Positions 10,671 to 22,512 of a stretch of DNA of 64,000 bases are shown piece by piece (the stretch's first letter is position 1; each line of letters begins with the position of its first letter). The notes under the pieces were generated by a model. It worked only from the letters and a program-made list of their open reading frames with translations. It made no database searches and had not been told where the DNA came from. The DNA is from Zanthoxylum bungeanum. Taxonomy: Eukaryota > Streptophyta > Magnoliopsida > Sapindales > Rutaceae. Location of the stretch: positions 1 to 64,000 of the forward strand of contig SKCR01051311.1 in the NCBI GenBank assembly GCA_019454045.1. Direction: 5' to 3'. Both the position numbers and the translations under genes were made by a program.

Positions 10671-11262
10671 AGAGAATCGCCCCCGAAATATTGTCTTTTG
10701 TAATGTTTGGATTTATGTTTTAATTGACCGTGTCTATAATGGTTGAAATGGGGGTTTAATCAAAGGCATTTTGAGGCTAGGTAATGGTTTGGTGTCTTCC
10801 TTCATTCACAACCTTTCTAGAAGGAAAAGCTTGTGAAGGCACCTATAAAGCCATCTACTCGTAGCCTATTGTGATGGACTAGTTTGGAGGACTCGTTGTT
10901 TATTCCTGACACCAAGTGATAAGAGCCTAAGAGGCTTGGGTATTTAAGTGAGCCTAGCTCCACCTTCCCTCTGGGGAATCTACAACGAGAAATCCATTTG
11001 ACAGTCAGTCACACACCATAGCTCATTGGCACGTACCTTAGTGTATAAAAAAGAATGCGCTCACTTGGTTGCTCGAACCCTTGATTGGGGAGACCTAGTT
11101 GTGGGCCATCCTTCGTCAATGAGAGCCTTTGTCTACACTCCTGCGAACCCACCCATAGACCGGGATTGTATGGTTAAAGTAACAATTATTTCCTTGAGTA
11201 TGAGCTTGTGGACCATCCTCATTTGGATGCAGTTGGACCATTGTTAGAAATGCGGACTTGCT

Positions 11263-11610
11263 GGGCCATTTAAACTGGGGCGAGTTCGTACCTTATGACC
11301 ATTGGACCCAAAGCTTCTGAAATGTTGATGGGCCATTCTGTAGAAATTATTGTTTTGTGTTTGCATTATCTTTCTTTTATGTTTGTGTTTGGGAACATCG
11401 CCGTTTGGATCCATTTGGACCATTTGTCATGGGATATGGGCTTGTTGGGCCATTTAAACTGGGACAAGAATATATTTTATGACGACCGGGCCAAAGGCTT
11501 CTAAGTGTTGGTGGGCCACTTTGTGCTTGTGTTCGGAACGTTACCATTTGGATTTAGTTGAGCTCCTTGCCATGAGATGTGAACTTGTTGGGCCATTTAA
11601 ACTGGGCCGA
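11263..11610 (+). repeat. Leader repeats of Tat-A
   Basis: GGGCCATTTAAACTGGG occurs at 11263, 11457 and 11590, each followed by a (c/g)gagttcgtacc- or gacaagaat-like tract, with shared text such as ccatttggac...catgggat between. The core around TTTAAA is nearly palindromic. Three equivalent copies occur in Tat-B. Confidence 0.75.
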
Positions 11611-11702
11611 TTTGTTTGAGAATTTTGGTTGATGTAGTATGTTATATATGTTACATGCATCTCATGCACCTCATGCATACATATATCATGTTAACACCCT
11701 CT

Positions 11703-14365
11703 ATGTCTCAAAAAGACATCATAGATACCGTTTGGGTTAGAGAAGGAACAAGGCTCATTAAAAGAACAGTAACAGTCATGAGTGAATCTGGTAATGAGGT
11801 ATCTCGTATGGATCCGTTAGAGAACGGTCTCGCCAAGGTCACTGAACAGTTGCAAGCTTTGACTACTGCTATGGCTGGTATAGCTGGGTCTCGTGCCGGG
11901 GTTAATTCCGGGGATGTGAGGCAAGAGGAACCTCCAAACAGATTGGGGGATGATATCCCCACTTTTGATGATGATATGGCAGAGTATGCAGCAGGCAGAG
12001 TATCTGGGTCTCAGGCAGAGTTACAGAAACTTCGGGATCAGGTTGAGTCAGTTACCCGAAAGATGAGGAGTAAGAATGAGGACTTGCTGGATTATGACAC
12101 ACTGACTTTCGAGGAACAGTTGTCGGCACAGTTCAAGATGCCTGATATGGCTAAGTTTAGCGGGAATGGGGATCCAAGGGTGCATCTCCGGCAGTTTGTA
12201 TCAGTCATGAGTTCAGTTGGCTTATCTCAGCGCCAAGTGCAGAAAATGTTTGGAATGTCGCTCGAGGGAGCTCCCGTGGTGTGGTACCACAGTTTGGAGA
12301 AGAAAGTGAAGGAAGATTGGAGGGAGTTGGCTGATGCCTTCCTGAAGCAGTATGTCACTGACCTAGAGATCGATCTGTCACTCCGTGATCTAGAGAATGT
12401 TAAGAAGAAATCAGAGGAGAGTTTTAAGGAGTATGTGGACCGGTGGAGGGGTCAGTTGTTGAAGATGCAGACTAGGCCTTCGGAGAAGGATCAGATTAAG
12501 ATGATTATCAAGGGCACCAAGCCCTCCATTTACAGCAAGTTGAGGTGGATGACCTCCATGATTGCAGACTTTCAGCAGTTGACGGAAACTGTCATGGATA
12601 TTGAGGAAGAAGAGGCCGAGAATAGAAAATTCTATGGTATGAACAGGAGGCCCATTGGGGGAAAATCAGGAACAAAGCCCGTTTCTGCTGAGATTGCCGC
12701 TATCCGGAACCAGAGATTTTCCAACTTGGGAAGACCCCTGTCAAAGGTGCTAGAGAAACTGAAGAGGCAAGGGCTCTTAAAACCCTTGGAAGCCAAACCA
12801 TTACCCAATCCCCTACCATCACATTATAACCTAAGCCTTTACTGTCACTTTCACCAACAAAAGGGCCATGACACTGACAATTGCGCCCGACTCCGCCATG
12901 AAATCCAAGACCTGATAGACTCCAAGAAAATACCTGACCCAGCAATAGAACAGCCTGACACACACAGAAACCCCTTACCCAATTACCGTGCCGTACAACC
13001 ACCAGCCTATATGATCAATTCCGGCCTCCCAGAAGACCTTGTCCTAAAATCCTTTCACCCTCAAGCCTTTTGCTTAGGAATCTGGGATAGTACTAGTGAA
13101 GATGAGACTGAGCAGGGGAAAAAATTTTGGCTTGATTTCTCTAGCAGTGACGAGGAAGAAGTAAGGGGAATGACGCGCAGTGGTCATTTTTACAATGATA
13201 TGGCAGATAAGGGTAAAGAAGTTTTGACAGATGGTAGAGAAGTGGTCGAGACTACAGAAAATACTGAGGGGGATTTAGTGCTGAGGCAATTGAGGAAGAC
13301 TAGAGCACAAGTGAGTATTTGGGAACTGTTATGTGCATCTCGGGAGCATAGGCAAGCCATGGTTGAGGCTTTGAGCAAGATTGTGGTACCAGAAGACGCC
13401 AACCCCGCAATGTTTGTTCGGTCGGTTCAGAAGGAAGCTTTACAAATATCTTTTTCTGAGGATGAACTCCCAGCAGATGGGAGGAATCATAACAGGCCTC
13501 TATTTATCAGGGCCGAGGTTAGGGGCAAGAGAACTTCATGTGTGATAGTGGATGACGGTTCATCCATCAATGTGTGCCCGCTGAAAATTCTGGCAAGATT
13601 GGGTATGAAAGCAACAGACTTGGAACCCTCCAGTATGACTATTAAGGCTTATGATGACAGTAAAAGGGGAGTTGAGGGTACCTTTGTGGCTATGGTCAAG
13701 GTAGGACCGATTGAAGATGAGGTTGAGTTCACAGTACCGGACATCCCGGCTACTTTCGCCTTATTGTTGGGAAGACCTTGGTTTCACAAACTTGGGGGCG
13801 TGCCTTCCACTTTACATCAGATGATAAAGTTCCCGTATGAGGGAGAAGTTGTTACTATCCGGGCTGAGTTAGATAATCCCGTGGCTACCTTGGAGATACA
13901 ACCCTTCACGAGGTTTCAGGTGTCAGCTACTTTTGAGGAGTGGGTGGATCCTAGAGTGGCTAGGATTATGGAGAAAATGAAGTTTGAGCCGGGTAAAGGT
14001 TCAAAATTACCAGATTTCAGAGGACAGACTACTCGGAAGGGTTTGAGGTACAAGTCTGATGAAGAAAAGACAAAGGTCAAGAAAAAGGGCCTGAAACTGA
14101 TGGAATGTTTTGTGAAAGCTTCAGGATATCAAGGGGAGCCTGAACCTGTGGAAGTTAATGGAATTGTGGTACCTAGGTTTGAGATCTTCCAGGATATGTT
14201 GGGTAAGAAGCTGATAGTTGAAGAAATTGTGAAGAAAGAAGAAGAGAATTGGGAGGAGGAACTAATGAAGTTGGAGAGCCTGACTCTGGGAGAGGATGAA
14301 AAGTCTGAGGAAGACCTGATTGCAGAGGAAGAAGTGTCTATAGATGATGAAGACATTTACCTTCC
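11703..14365 (+). CDS. Tat-A Gag-protease, open up to the Tat-B insertion
   Basis: Capsid precursor and aspartic protease of the Tat-A particle. The frame is open from 11616; I favour ATG 11703 (MSQKDIIDTV) or 11778 (MSESGNEVSR), the latter also present in Tat-B. About residues 155-305 form the retrotransposon gag domain (DPRVHLRQFV, GAPVVWYHSL, ELADAFLKQY, FKEYVDRWRGQ). A zinc-binding cluster follows (CHFHQQKGHDTDNC). The protease from about residue 598 has VIVDDGSSINVCP, where DDGS replaces the usual D-T/S-G, and ends LLGRPWFHKLG. A Glu-rich linker leads to DEDIYLP at 14365, where Tat-B is inserted. The frame runs 52 nt into the Tat-B LTR to 14417. It resumes in phase at 26612, so Gag-Pro-Pol was one reading frame. 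Confidence 0.92.
14361..14365. repeat. Target-site duplication of Tat-B, left copy (CTTCC)
   Basis: CTTCC directly precedes TGTGGGACAC at 14366 and is repeated at 26607-26611 directly after ..GCCTACA. Five bases is the usual length for LTR retrotransposon integration. Confidence 0.93.
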
Positions 14366-15239
14366 TGTGGGACACAGAAACTGGACGACGCATGCTGTTC
14401 CAGGCTCGGGGGCCTAGTTAGGAGTACGGAGTAGCCAACGGAGGACTAAACTGGAGAATAAGGGAGTCGCCACCCGGTGTGAACCGGGACAAAGATTTAA
14501 GGCCGCACTCACCCCTCGCAAGGGAAGACCTCAAACCATTGGGTTCGGAATGGTCTCTTACTTATGCAACTTGTAATGTAAAGATTTATGCAATAATCCA
14601 ACCAAGCCTATGACATATATTTCCAAGTGCACCACAATCCTAAATTCACATGCTTAAAAGTATAGTTTACATCTAACATACATGAAACCAAATCTTATTG
14701 CCAAATTCACATGCTCAAAGGTAGGCCTTTGCAACAACAAGCACATAACGTCATAAGAATTCAATCATTCATGTGAATATAAACACAAACAGTCATGGTA
14801 ACATTTGCATGTAATGTAAAGGAAATCAAAATGACGACAAATAATATTGTAGGCGCATTATGTAAAGAAGCATATAAGATATGGTCAAAATAACCGCATG
14901 ATAAACGAAATCAATACAAACACGCAACTTTAAAAGATGAAGAAAGACACGAATTTAAACATGCCAAAGATGAAAAAATCAAAGATGCAATTTACATTAA
15001 AGATGAACATGCCATAATGTGATGCTAAAGGATGCAACTAACATGAGTGAAAGAAAGGAATACCGAGAAGAAGAGAAATGCAATATGCGCCTATGTCCGT
15101 GCAATCACTACCAATTTTCCATTAAGCATGTTACATGTGATGCAAGATTTATGCAATGATATGTCATATGGATGAATGATATGGAAAAGAAAGCATGACA
15201 CACGTTTGCGCGACAAAAAAAAGAAATAAAGTGCATGGT

Positions 15240-16070
15240 TAAAATGACATTTTGCAAAAAACAGCGATAAATCGCGTAATAAACAGCGCGGCGAAACATC
15301 ATGGCAAAGGTAGCCTTGTGGCGTTTTCCCTCTAATGGAGGACCTTAGAACCATCCTAGTTAAGCCCATGCGCACATATCACATAATCAAGTGCAATAAA
15401 TAAAGAAGCATAAAAAAGGATTTTTGTAAAACATCGATAAATCGTGTAATAAACAGCGTGGCAAAACATCATGGCAAAGGTAGCCTTATGGCGTTTCCCT
15501 CGAATGGAGGACCTTAAAACCACCCTAGTCAAGCCCATGCACATATATCACATAATCAAGTGCAATGAATAAAGAAACATAAAAAAGGATTTTTGTAAAA
15601 CAGCGATAAATCGTGTAAAAAACAGCGCGGCAAAACATCATGGCAAAGGTAGCCTTATGGCGTTTTCCCTCGAATGGAGGACCTTAAAACCACCCTAGTT
15701 AAGCCCATGCACATATTACATAATGCATAAAAAAATAAAACAAATAAATAAAGAATATCGGATTTCGTATACCCGATTGAACACATCTCTCGTCCAATCA
15801 AGTATACATCATCTGGCGCGGCGAAGCCTTGGGTAAAGGATTTTAACCCCTTAAGGGGACCTTTCATCACACTTGCTAAGCCCATGCGCACATATTACAT
15901 AATGCATAAAAAAAATAAAACAAATAAATAAAGAATATCGGATTTCGTATACCCGATTGAACACATCTCTCGTCCAATCAAGTATACATCATCCGGCGCG
16001 GCGAAGCCTCGGGTAAAGGATTTTAACCCCTTTAAGGGGACCTTTCATCACACTTGCTAAGCCCATGCGC
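15240..16070 (-). repeat. Tandem repeats inside the Tat-B 3' LTR
   Basis: Two families. One, about 175 bp in three copies (15240-15720), is marked by acatcatggcaaaggtagcc, tggaggacctta and aagcccatgc. The other, 179 bp in two copies (from 15722 and 15901), is marked by atatcggatttcgtataccc and ggcgcggcgaagcct. The 5' LTR has the same arrangement at about 24000-24815. Confidence 0.85.
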
Positions 16071-17076
16071 ATCATCTCCATATGACATAAATGAATGATA
16101 TGCGGAAATTAAAAGACAGAAAAATTAAACGGCAAATAATCAAATGAACAAGATAACATAAAACCAACAAGTGCCGTTTGCTCAAGTGGTACGTGGAATT
16201 GTTGCCCAAGTACAGACCGCACTACCGTCCATTCGGATTCGGCTACGGAATTTACGTCTGGGTTTCCATCCTATATACCACAAGAGACGACACTTCCATT
16301 CATCCAAAATCCACAACAAACATCATACACACAACAAATGCCACAAATACAGAAAATATAATCAAAATAAATGACCAGAAATTAAATAAGAATAAGTGTG
16401 AAAGATACCCTCAGGTCTAACCTTTTTAGTCGTCCTCGGACTTGCGTTTCGCGGAGATCGGAAGGGATAAAAGCTCCTTACTCTTCCGGTTCACTAGCTT
16501 GACGTTTTGGCTCGCTGTTCCACTGTTTTCTCCACTGTTTTGGCGTCAATTTGCTGCTATTTTTGACGTGTTTTCTGCTCACTGTTTCAGGTCTTATTAT
16601 TCTGTTTTGGTGGACTGTTTGTGCGTGTTTTAGGGGGCTATTTGTGTTGATTTTTTTGTGATTTTTTAGGGGTTAAATGTGCAGTTTTTACTCACTGGTT
16701 TGGGGTATTTTGGGGCTGTTTGAAGGGCTGGAACTGCACAAGAGGGCTGCTGTTTGTGCGTGAAAGGGGCTGCTGTTCTGGTTGCTGTTTCACGTGGATG
16801 TGCTGCTGTGTTTTGGTTGTTTTTCACGTGGATGTTGCTGCTGTTTATGATGTTATTTTGGTGGTGATTAGGGGCTGTGATGGTGGTGATAGGGGGTGTT
16901 GTAAATCGGCTAAGGAGGGGGGATGGTGGATGTATGGTTCTCGGCCAAGAGAGAGTGAGATGAAGAGAAAGGTTTCTGGTTGGTGTCTTGTAATTTGCGT
17001 GTGAGATGAGGGATATGTTGATGTCTTGGGCGTGTATTAGAGAGAGTGGAGACAGGGGTGGCTAGGTTAGTGCATG

Positions 17077-17084
17077 TTTATATA
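17077..17084 (-). promoter_or_regulatory. TATA box of Tat-B 3' LTR
   Basis: TATATAAA on the minus strand, followed by CATGCAC. The matching site in the 5' LTR is at 25828-25821, and the context aligns with the TATA region of the Tat-A LTR. Confidence 0.6.
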
Positions 17085-17864
17085 GAAGAGAGGTAGGGTT
17101 TTCCCTTGTCTCACAAGGAAGAGATTTGTTTCCAAATTAGGAGTGATAGGAATGGTATATACAAGATTGAGAAAGGACAAAATATTTTAAATTAGGAAGT
17201 CAACTAATCTAAATTGGTGGATATCTTATTGAATTAGGAAGTCAACTAATTTAAATTGGTAGATGTCTTATTAGATTAGGAAGTCAAATATTTGATTAGC
17301 TTTGATTGGTTAGGATTGATTTTAATTAGGCATATCTTATTTTAATTTTAGTATATGAATTATTTAAATTAGGCATGATTTTAGTTTAAGTTGGTAATTG
17401 TTTATTTTATGTTTGGTATATGTTTTATTTAATTATTTAATTAATTTAATTATTATCTTATTTAGTTAATGTTTTAATTAATATTTATTTATTTAATTCG
17501 GGGGTATTTTAAGGGTGATGGGCGTGTGGGCCTTGGTGGGTGGGAGTGGGCTTGGCTAGGTGCATGTTAATTTAGTTAAGTGTTTGGGCTAAGTTTGTGT
17601 GGGCTAGGTGGGTGTGTAGGTTAAGTTCATGTGGACTAGGTGTGTGTGGGCCGGGTTTAGGTGTCTCGGGTCGAGCATAAACTTTAAAACAGAAAACAAA
17701 CGAGTTACTTGAAGCCAAAACTAGTGAACTTAATCCGTCAATGAGTCAATTCTTGACTCTTCCCTTCCGATGTCCGTTTCCCGCGGTTTCGTAACTTAAA
17801 AGGTAGTTGTCTCCAAATAAGACTCCTCATCGGGTTTCACATGCAAAAATGCAATGCCTACAGT

Positions 17865-17878
17865 CGCCCCCACTTTGA
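17865..17878 (-). promoter_or_regulatory. Polypurine tract of Tat-B
   Basis: Minus strand TCAAAGTGGGGGCG precedes AC and the LTR start TGTAGG. Tat-A has the same tract at 30734-30747, confirming the minus orientation of Tat-B. Confidence 0.85.
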
Positions 17879-18039
17879 TGGGGCTTGTGCAGTGTGTGAC
17901 AGTGACAGTCCTATAAAGTCTATGCAATGCATTTTTACTTACCTGGCTAGCTAGCTGCCTCGAGCTGAGCTGATGCTGCTCCAAACTGAATTTGATGATG
18001 TGCCGTTTCTGGCTTGCTAAACCCCATACCTAGGGCGTC

Positions 18040-18760
18040 GCAATAGTCCATATACTCGACGGTAATCCACAGTAGTCCACAACTCTTTATAGTAGTCCAC
18101 GATAGTCCGCAACTCTTCACAATAGTCCACGGTAGTCCACATAATCCACGGTAATCCACAGTTGTCCACAACTCTTCACAATAGTCCACAGTAGTCCACA
18201 ACCCTTCACAATAGTCCACGGTAGTCCACAACTCTTCACAATAGTCCACGGTAGTCCACAACTCTTCACAATAGTCCACGTAATCCACGGTAATCCACAA
18301 TAGTCCACAACTCTTCATAATAATCCACGGTAGTCCACATCATCCACAATAGTCCACGGTAGTCCACATAATCCACGGTAATCCATAATAGTCCACAACT
18401 CTTCACAATAATCCACGGTAGTCACGTCATCCACAATAGTCCACGATAGTCCACAAATCACGGTAATCCACGGTACACAACTCTTCACAATAATCCACGG
18501 TAGTCTACAACTTTCACATAATCCACGGTAGTCCACGGTATCCACAACTCTTCACGATAGTCCTCGGTAGTCCACATAATCCACAATAGTCCATGGTAGT
18601 CCACATGATCCACAATAATCCTTGGTAGTCCACGGTAGTCCACATAATCCATAATAATCCTTGGTAGTCCACGGTAGTCCACATAATCCATAATAGTCTA
18701 TGGTAGTCCACAAAATCCACGGTAATCCACACAATCTTCATAATCCACATAGTCCACATG
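18040..18760 (-). repeat. 30-bp minisatellite built from 10-bp units
   Basis: About 720 bp of GTCCAC-based repeats. At 18181-18270 the order is strictly 30 bp: ATAGTCCACG, GTAGTCCACA, ACTCTTCACA. Both flanks are looser variants (TAATCCACGG and similar). Open stretches appear on the minus strand in several frames (WTTVDYCEEL-like) only because the period is a multiple of three; I do not call them genes. It lies in the Tat-B 3' UTR, and Tat-A lacks it. Confidence 0.93.
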
Positions 18761-18841
18761 CCATACCTGGCGTGCTGACCCCGTACCTAGGGCGTCGCTG
18801 TGGTCTGAATGCCATACTTAGCGAACTGATACTGAACTAAT

Positions 18842-19055
18842 ATGGGCCTCGCCCTCAAACTGATACTGAAGTGGGGCCTCGCCCCCAAGCTGATATGGGC
18901 CTCGCCCTCAAACTGATACTGAAGTGGGGCCTCGCCCCCTAGCTGACATGGGCCTCGCCCTCAAACTGATGATGATGTGGGGCCTTGCCCCTAAGCTGAT
19001 ATAAAGAGGGGCCTCGCCCCCAAGCCGAAATGGGCCTCGCCCCCAAGCTGATACT
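18842..19055 (-). repeat. 53-bp minisatellite in Tat-B 3' UTR
   Basis: About four copies with starts near 18842, 18895 and 18948, each with ATGGGCCTCGCCCTCAAAC and GTGGGGCCTCGCCCC halves separated by CTGATACTGA-like spacers. Tat-A contains a shorter relative of this GGCGAGGCCCACAT motif at 30198-30290. Confidence 0.85.
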
Positions 19056-20640
19056 GATATTTTGTTTCACACATTGTATTGCCTCTCACGAGATAATCTT
19101 GATAGTTAGACATATCTTTGTCCTCAACGAATGCTTCACGTCAGAACCGAAGAATCTTCGAAGTACTTGACATACTCAAGTCCAATCATCTGAATGGGTG
19201 ATCCAAACTAGACTCCTAGTGCGTGTGTGCCAAGGCTCCTCTGCAGCTTAATCCTTAAGTGGGCTGGCTTAGTGACTTCGCTTCGGAGAGTCAGAACGAT
19301 GGGTCTAACCAATCTGAATGTCTTGATCACGCTCGGCGATTACTTCATCATACTCAATATGATATGGTCTTCTGCCTTTTCTTTCGTCTTCCTGTTTCAT
19401 TTTTCTCATCTTTTCTTTTTCTCATTTTTTCCTCTTTCTCTTTTCCTTTTTCTTTTCTTTTTTCTTTCTCTTTTTTTTTTCTTCGACACACCTACCCTTT
19501 AAGGTAGCATTTCTCCTCATGGTGGTCCTAATACTCACCCATGGGTAGCTTCACGCTTATCAGTTATAGGTGGTCTATTTTTCTTTTTCTTTTCTTTTCG
19601 GGGATTTTCCTTGCTTCCAACCATATCATATATCGTAGACTTAGTAAACCGAAGTGGACATCCAGGCAAACGGTCATTCATCGATCTGTAGTCTCTTCAA
19701 CTAATCACCTCGCCAACGCACTCAGGCATCCACTGTTGAGACCCCATAATCAAGTGTCTATGAGTCTAGTTGGGATCATCCCTTCAGAGCACCATGATGA
19801 GTGCGTCTCACACTTGTCGTTTCTAAGGCTTCTTGCTACAGCACACAATGTCATCGCCGGACATATGTCTAATCATCAAAGATTTCTCTCTCTTTTCTTT
19901 TTTCTTTCTCTCTCATTTTTCTTCTATTTTTTTCACTTTTTTTTGTTACTCCAAGGAATTCTTCCTTTCCACTGCTGATACTGTGTGCCTCACCCCCTGG
20001 GATCCATTCTCGAAACTCAAACTTTATACGGGCCTCAACCCTCATATTACCATCCGAATCTTAACACTGACGTGGGCCTCGGCCCAGGATTACCGGATCT
20101 GATTCTGTGCTTTAGCTGTTTCTGATTGGCTTGTCTTTGCCGCTTTCTCTTTTCTGTCTTCGACACCTGTGAATTCAAAACAAAACAAACACAAAAGAAT
20201 GCAAAGTACGTTATGTGTATGCATGTATGGTTTCCTATCCCGTTGGGTTAGGTCTTCTGTCAATCCTCTTGATGACTGCTCGGTCTTTTCTTCCTTAGGC
20301 AAAGTACCACTTCAATCTGTCTGCACTGATTGGTTTTGTGAACTCGTTTCCTTTTCCAAGCCTAACAGTCTCACTGTCTTTATTCCCAATTTCTGAATGG
20401 CCAACTTATCTTTTCTGCTTGCTTCTTTGTTCTGAGCGTTATAGTACCAAGATTGAATACACTCATGTTGCAAGTTTGAAAGGAATAGACTTAGGCAGAT
20501 TAATGAAATGATTGCCTTTATTATTGTTGATAAAAAGTTCGAACAGGTAACAAAATCAATGTCTTTAAAATGCAAGATAAAATAGGAGAAACAGCAGTGC
20601 CTTCTTCCTCAGCCCATGGTTCTTCATCATCGTTATCCCT
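19056..20640 (-). other. Remaining 3' UTR of Tat-B with purine tracts
   Basis: Non-coding. On the element's sense (minus) strand it holds long purine runs, seen on + as pyrimidine tracts at 19376-19500, 19565-19605 and 19888-19945. The part at 20110-20300 is homologous to the sequence just after pol in Tat-A (30010-30160), including the shared TTCGCAG/TTCACAG|GT-like junction. The start of the pol deletion therefore lies close to 20600. Confidence 0.65.
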
Positions 20641-20642
20641 TA

Positions 20643-21941
20643 TCCCATGTGAGAAGCTTTGTGGTTGAGGGTTTGGAGGACAAAGGTTTCAGGCAAACCA
20701 ATAGTTGATCATGGTGGTGGGACGAAGTGGTAATTTGGTAGAGGATTCCTGTGTGTGCTGGGTTGTTCTCTTTCTGGGTCAGGTATCTTGTGGGAGTCAA
20801 TTAAGTCTTGGATCTCATGGCGGAGACGGGTACAGCTGTCGGTGTCATGACCGGGTTGTTGGTGGAAATGGCAGGCAGTAGCGGTTCATATTGAGGCTTG
20901 GTGGAGGAGGATTTGGGAGTGGTCTAGGTTCCAAGGGTTTTAAGAGTCCTTCCCTGGTTAATTTCTCGAGTACTTTGGACAAGGGTCTACCCAAGTTAGA
21001 AAAGCGCCTATTCTTGATGGCGGCGACCTCGGCAGTAGTGGGCTTGGTCTTAGGAGGTCCTCCAAAATTCCTTCTATTCTGTCCATAGAACTTCCGATTT
21101 TCTACTTCCTCTTCTTCAATATCCATAACAGTTTCCCTCAACTGTCGAAAGTCATTGATCATTGAGGTCATCCTCCTCAGTTTACCATAGATAGAGGGCT
21201 TGGTGCCCTTGATGATCATTTTGATCTGGTCATTTTCTGAGGGCCGAGTCTGCATTTTCAGAAACTGGCTCCTCCAGCGATCCACATAGTCTTTGAAGCT
21301 TTCCTCCGGCTTCTGCTTGGTATTTTCCAAGTCGCGGAGCGACAAGTCAATCTCCAGGTCCGTGACATACTGTTTTAGAAATGCGTCCGCCAATTCCCTC
21401 CAATCTTCCTTAACTTTCCTCTCAAGGCCATGGTACCATACCACGGGCGCCCCTTCAAGCGACATTCCAAACATTTTCTGCACCTGACGCTTCGATAAGC
21501 CCACTGCACTCATAACTGCAACATACTGGCGGAGATGGACCCTCGGATCCCCATTCCCGCTGAACTTGGCCATATCCGGCATCTTGAACTGAGCAGGCAG
21601 CTGTTCCTCAAAAGTCATCGCTTCATAATCCAGTAAGTCTTCGTCCTTACCCTTCATCTTACGGGTAACTGATTCTACCTGGTCTCGAAGCTTCTGTAAC
21701 TCCACCTGGGACCTAACTGTCCTCCCAGCGGCATAATCAGCCATATCATCATCGAAAGCAGGGATGTCATCCCCCAACCCAATCGGAGGCTCCTCACGCC
21801 TCACATTTTCAGAATTTCCCCCAGCACGGGTACAACCATATTTGCCATCGTAGCGGTCAAGGCTTGCAACTGTTCAGTGATCTTTGCAAAACCATTCTCT
21901 AACTGATCCATACGGGACATCTCGTTACCGGATTCACTCAT
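20643..21941 (-). pseudogene. Broken gag of Tat-B
   Basis: Starts ATG at 21941 (MSESGNEMSR, as in Tat-A). A frameshift near 21835 leads to a stop at about 21805, and the frame resumes at 21804 (MRREEPPIGL). The gag domain is well kept (FKMPDMAKFSGNGDPRVHLR, GAPVVWYHGLERK, FKDYVDRWRSQF). A 4-bp duplication (tgcctgcc) near 20875 shifts the frame within the zinc-binding cluster. Similarity to Tat-A Gag ends near 20643; protease, RT, RNase H and integrase are missing, the next recognisable sequence being 3' UTR. It is about 80-90% like Tat-A Gag by eye. It cannot give a full product as it stands. Confidence 0.9.
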
Positions 21942-22119
21942 GCTTTCAACTGTTCTTTTAGTGAGTCTGGTTCCTTCCCTAACCCAAACGGTATCTATGG
22001 TGTCTTTTTAAGACATAGAGGGTGTTAACAAGGTATATGTATGCATGATGTGCATAAGAAGCATATAACATATACTGAATCAAATAAAATTTTCAAACAA
22101 ATCGGCCTATTATCATTTC

Positions 22120-22512
22120 AGAAGCTTTTGGGCCAACTGTCATAAGAGTGAACCCGTCCCAGTTTAAATGGCCCAACGAGTTCATGTCTTATGGCAAAGA
22201 GCCCAACTAAATCCAAATGATAATATTCCGAACACAATCATAAAATGGCCCATTGTTATTTAGAAGCCTTTGGCCCAATCGTCATAAGATACGTTCTTGT
22301 CCAGTTTAAATGGCCAACAAGCCCATATCTCATGACAAAAGATCCAGATGGATTCAAATAGCAATGTTCCCAAACATAAGCATACAAGGAAGATATCATA
22401 AACATAAAATAGTAACTTCTACCGTGTGGCCCACCATCATTTCAGAAGCTTTGGGCCTAATTGTCATAAGATACGAACTAGCCCCAGTTTAAATGGCCCA
22501 GCAAGTTCGCAT
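22120..22512 (-). repeat. Leader repeats of Tat-B
   Basis: CCCAGTTTAAATGGCCC-type boxes at about 22158, 22311 and 22493 (plus-strand view), the counterparts of the three Tat-A leader boxes, with shared catctcatgaca- and cataagat-type spacers. Confidence 0.75.

Larger units (their letters stand above)
14366..17862 (-). repeat. 3' LTR of Tat-B
   Basis: Left LTR, 3497 bp, nearly identical to 23110-26606. U3 lies at the right (17862 to about 17060), with TATATAAA on the minus strand at 17084-17077. The very long R/U5 side contains internal tandem repeats. The U3 and the last 230 bp are clearly homologous to the Tat-A LTR; the middle 2 kb is extra. Confidence 0.95.

Noticed and set aside
17947..18759. 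Several overlapping minus-strand open stretches of 60-123 codons (WTTVDY-type proteins)
   Set aside because: They are translations of the 30-bp minisatellite, open because the period is divisible by three; there is no start context and no domain.
18040..18760. CRISPR-like array
   Set aside because: The repeats are contiguous with no unique spacers, in a plant retrotransposon 3' UTR.
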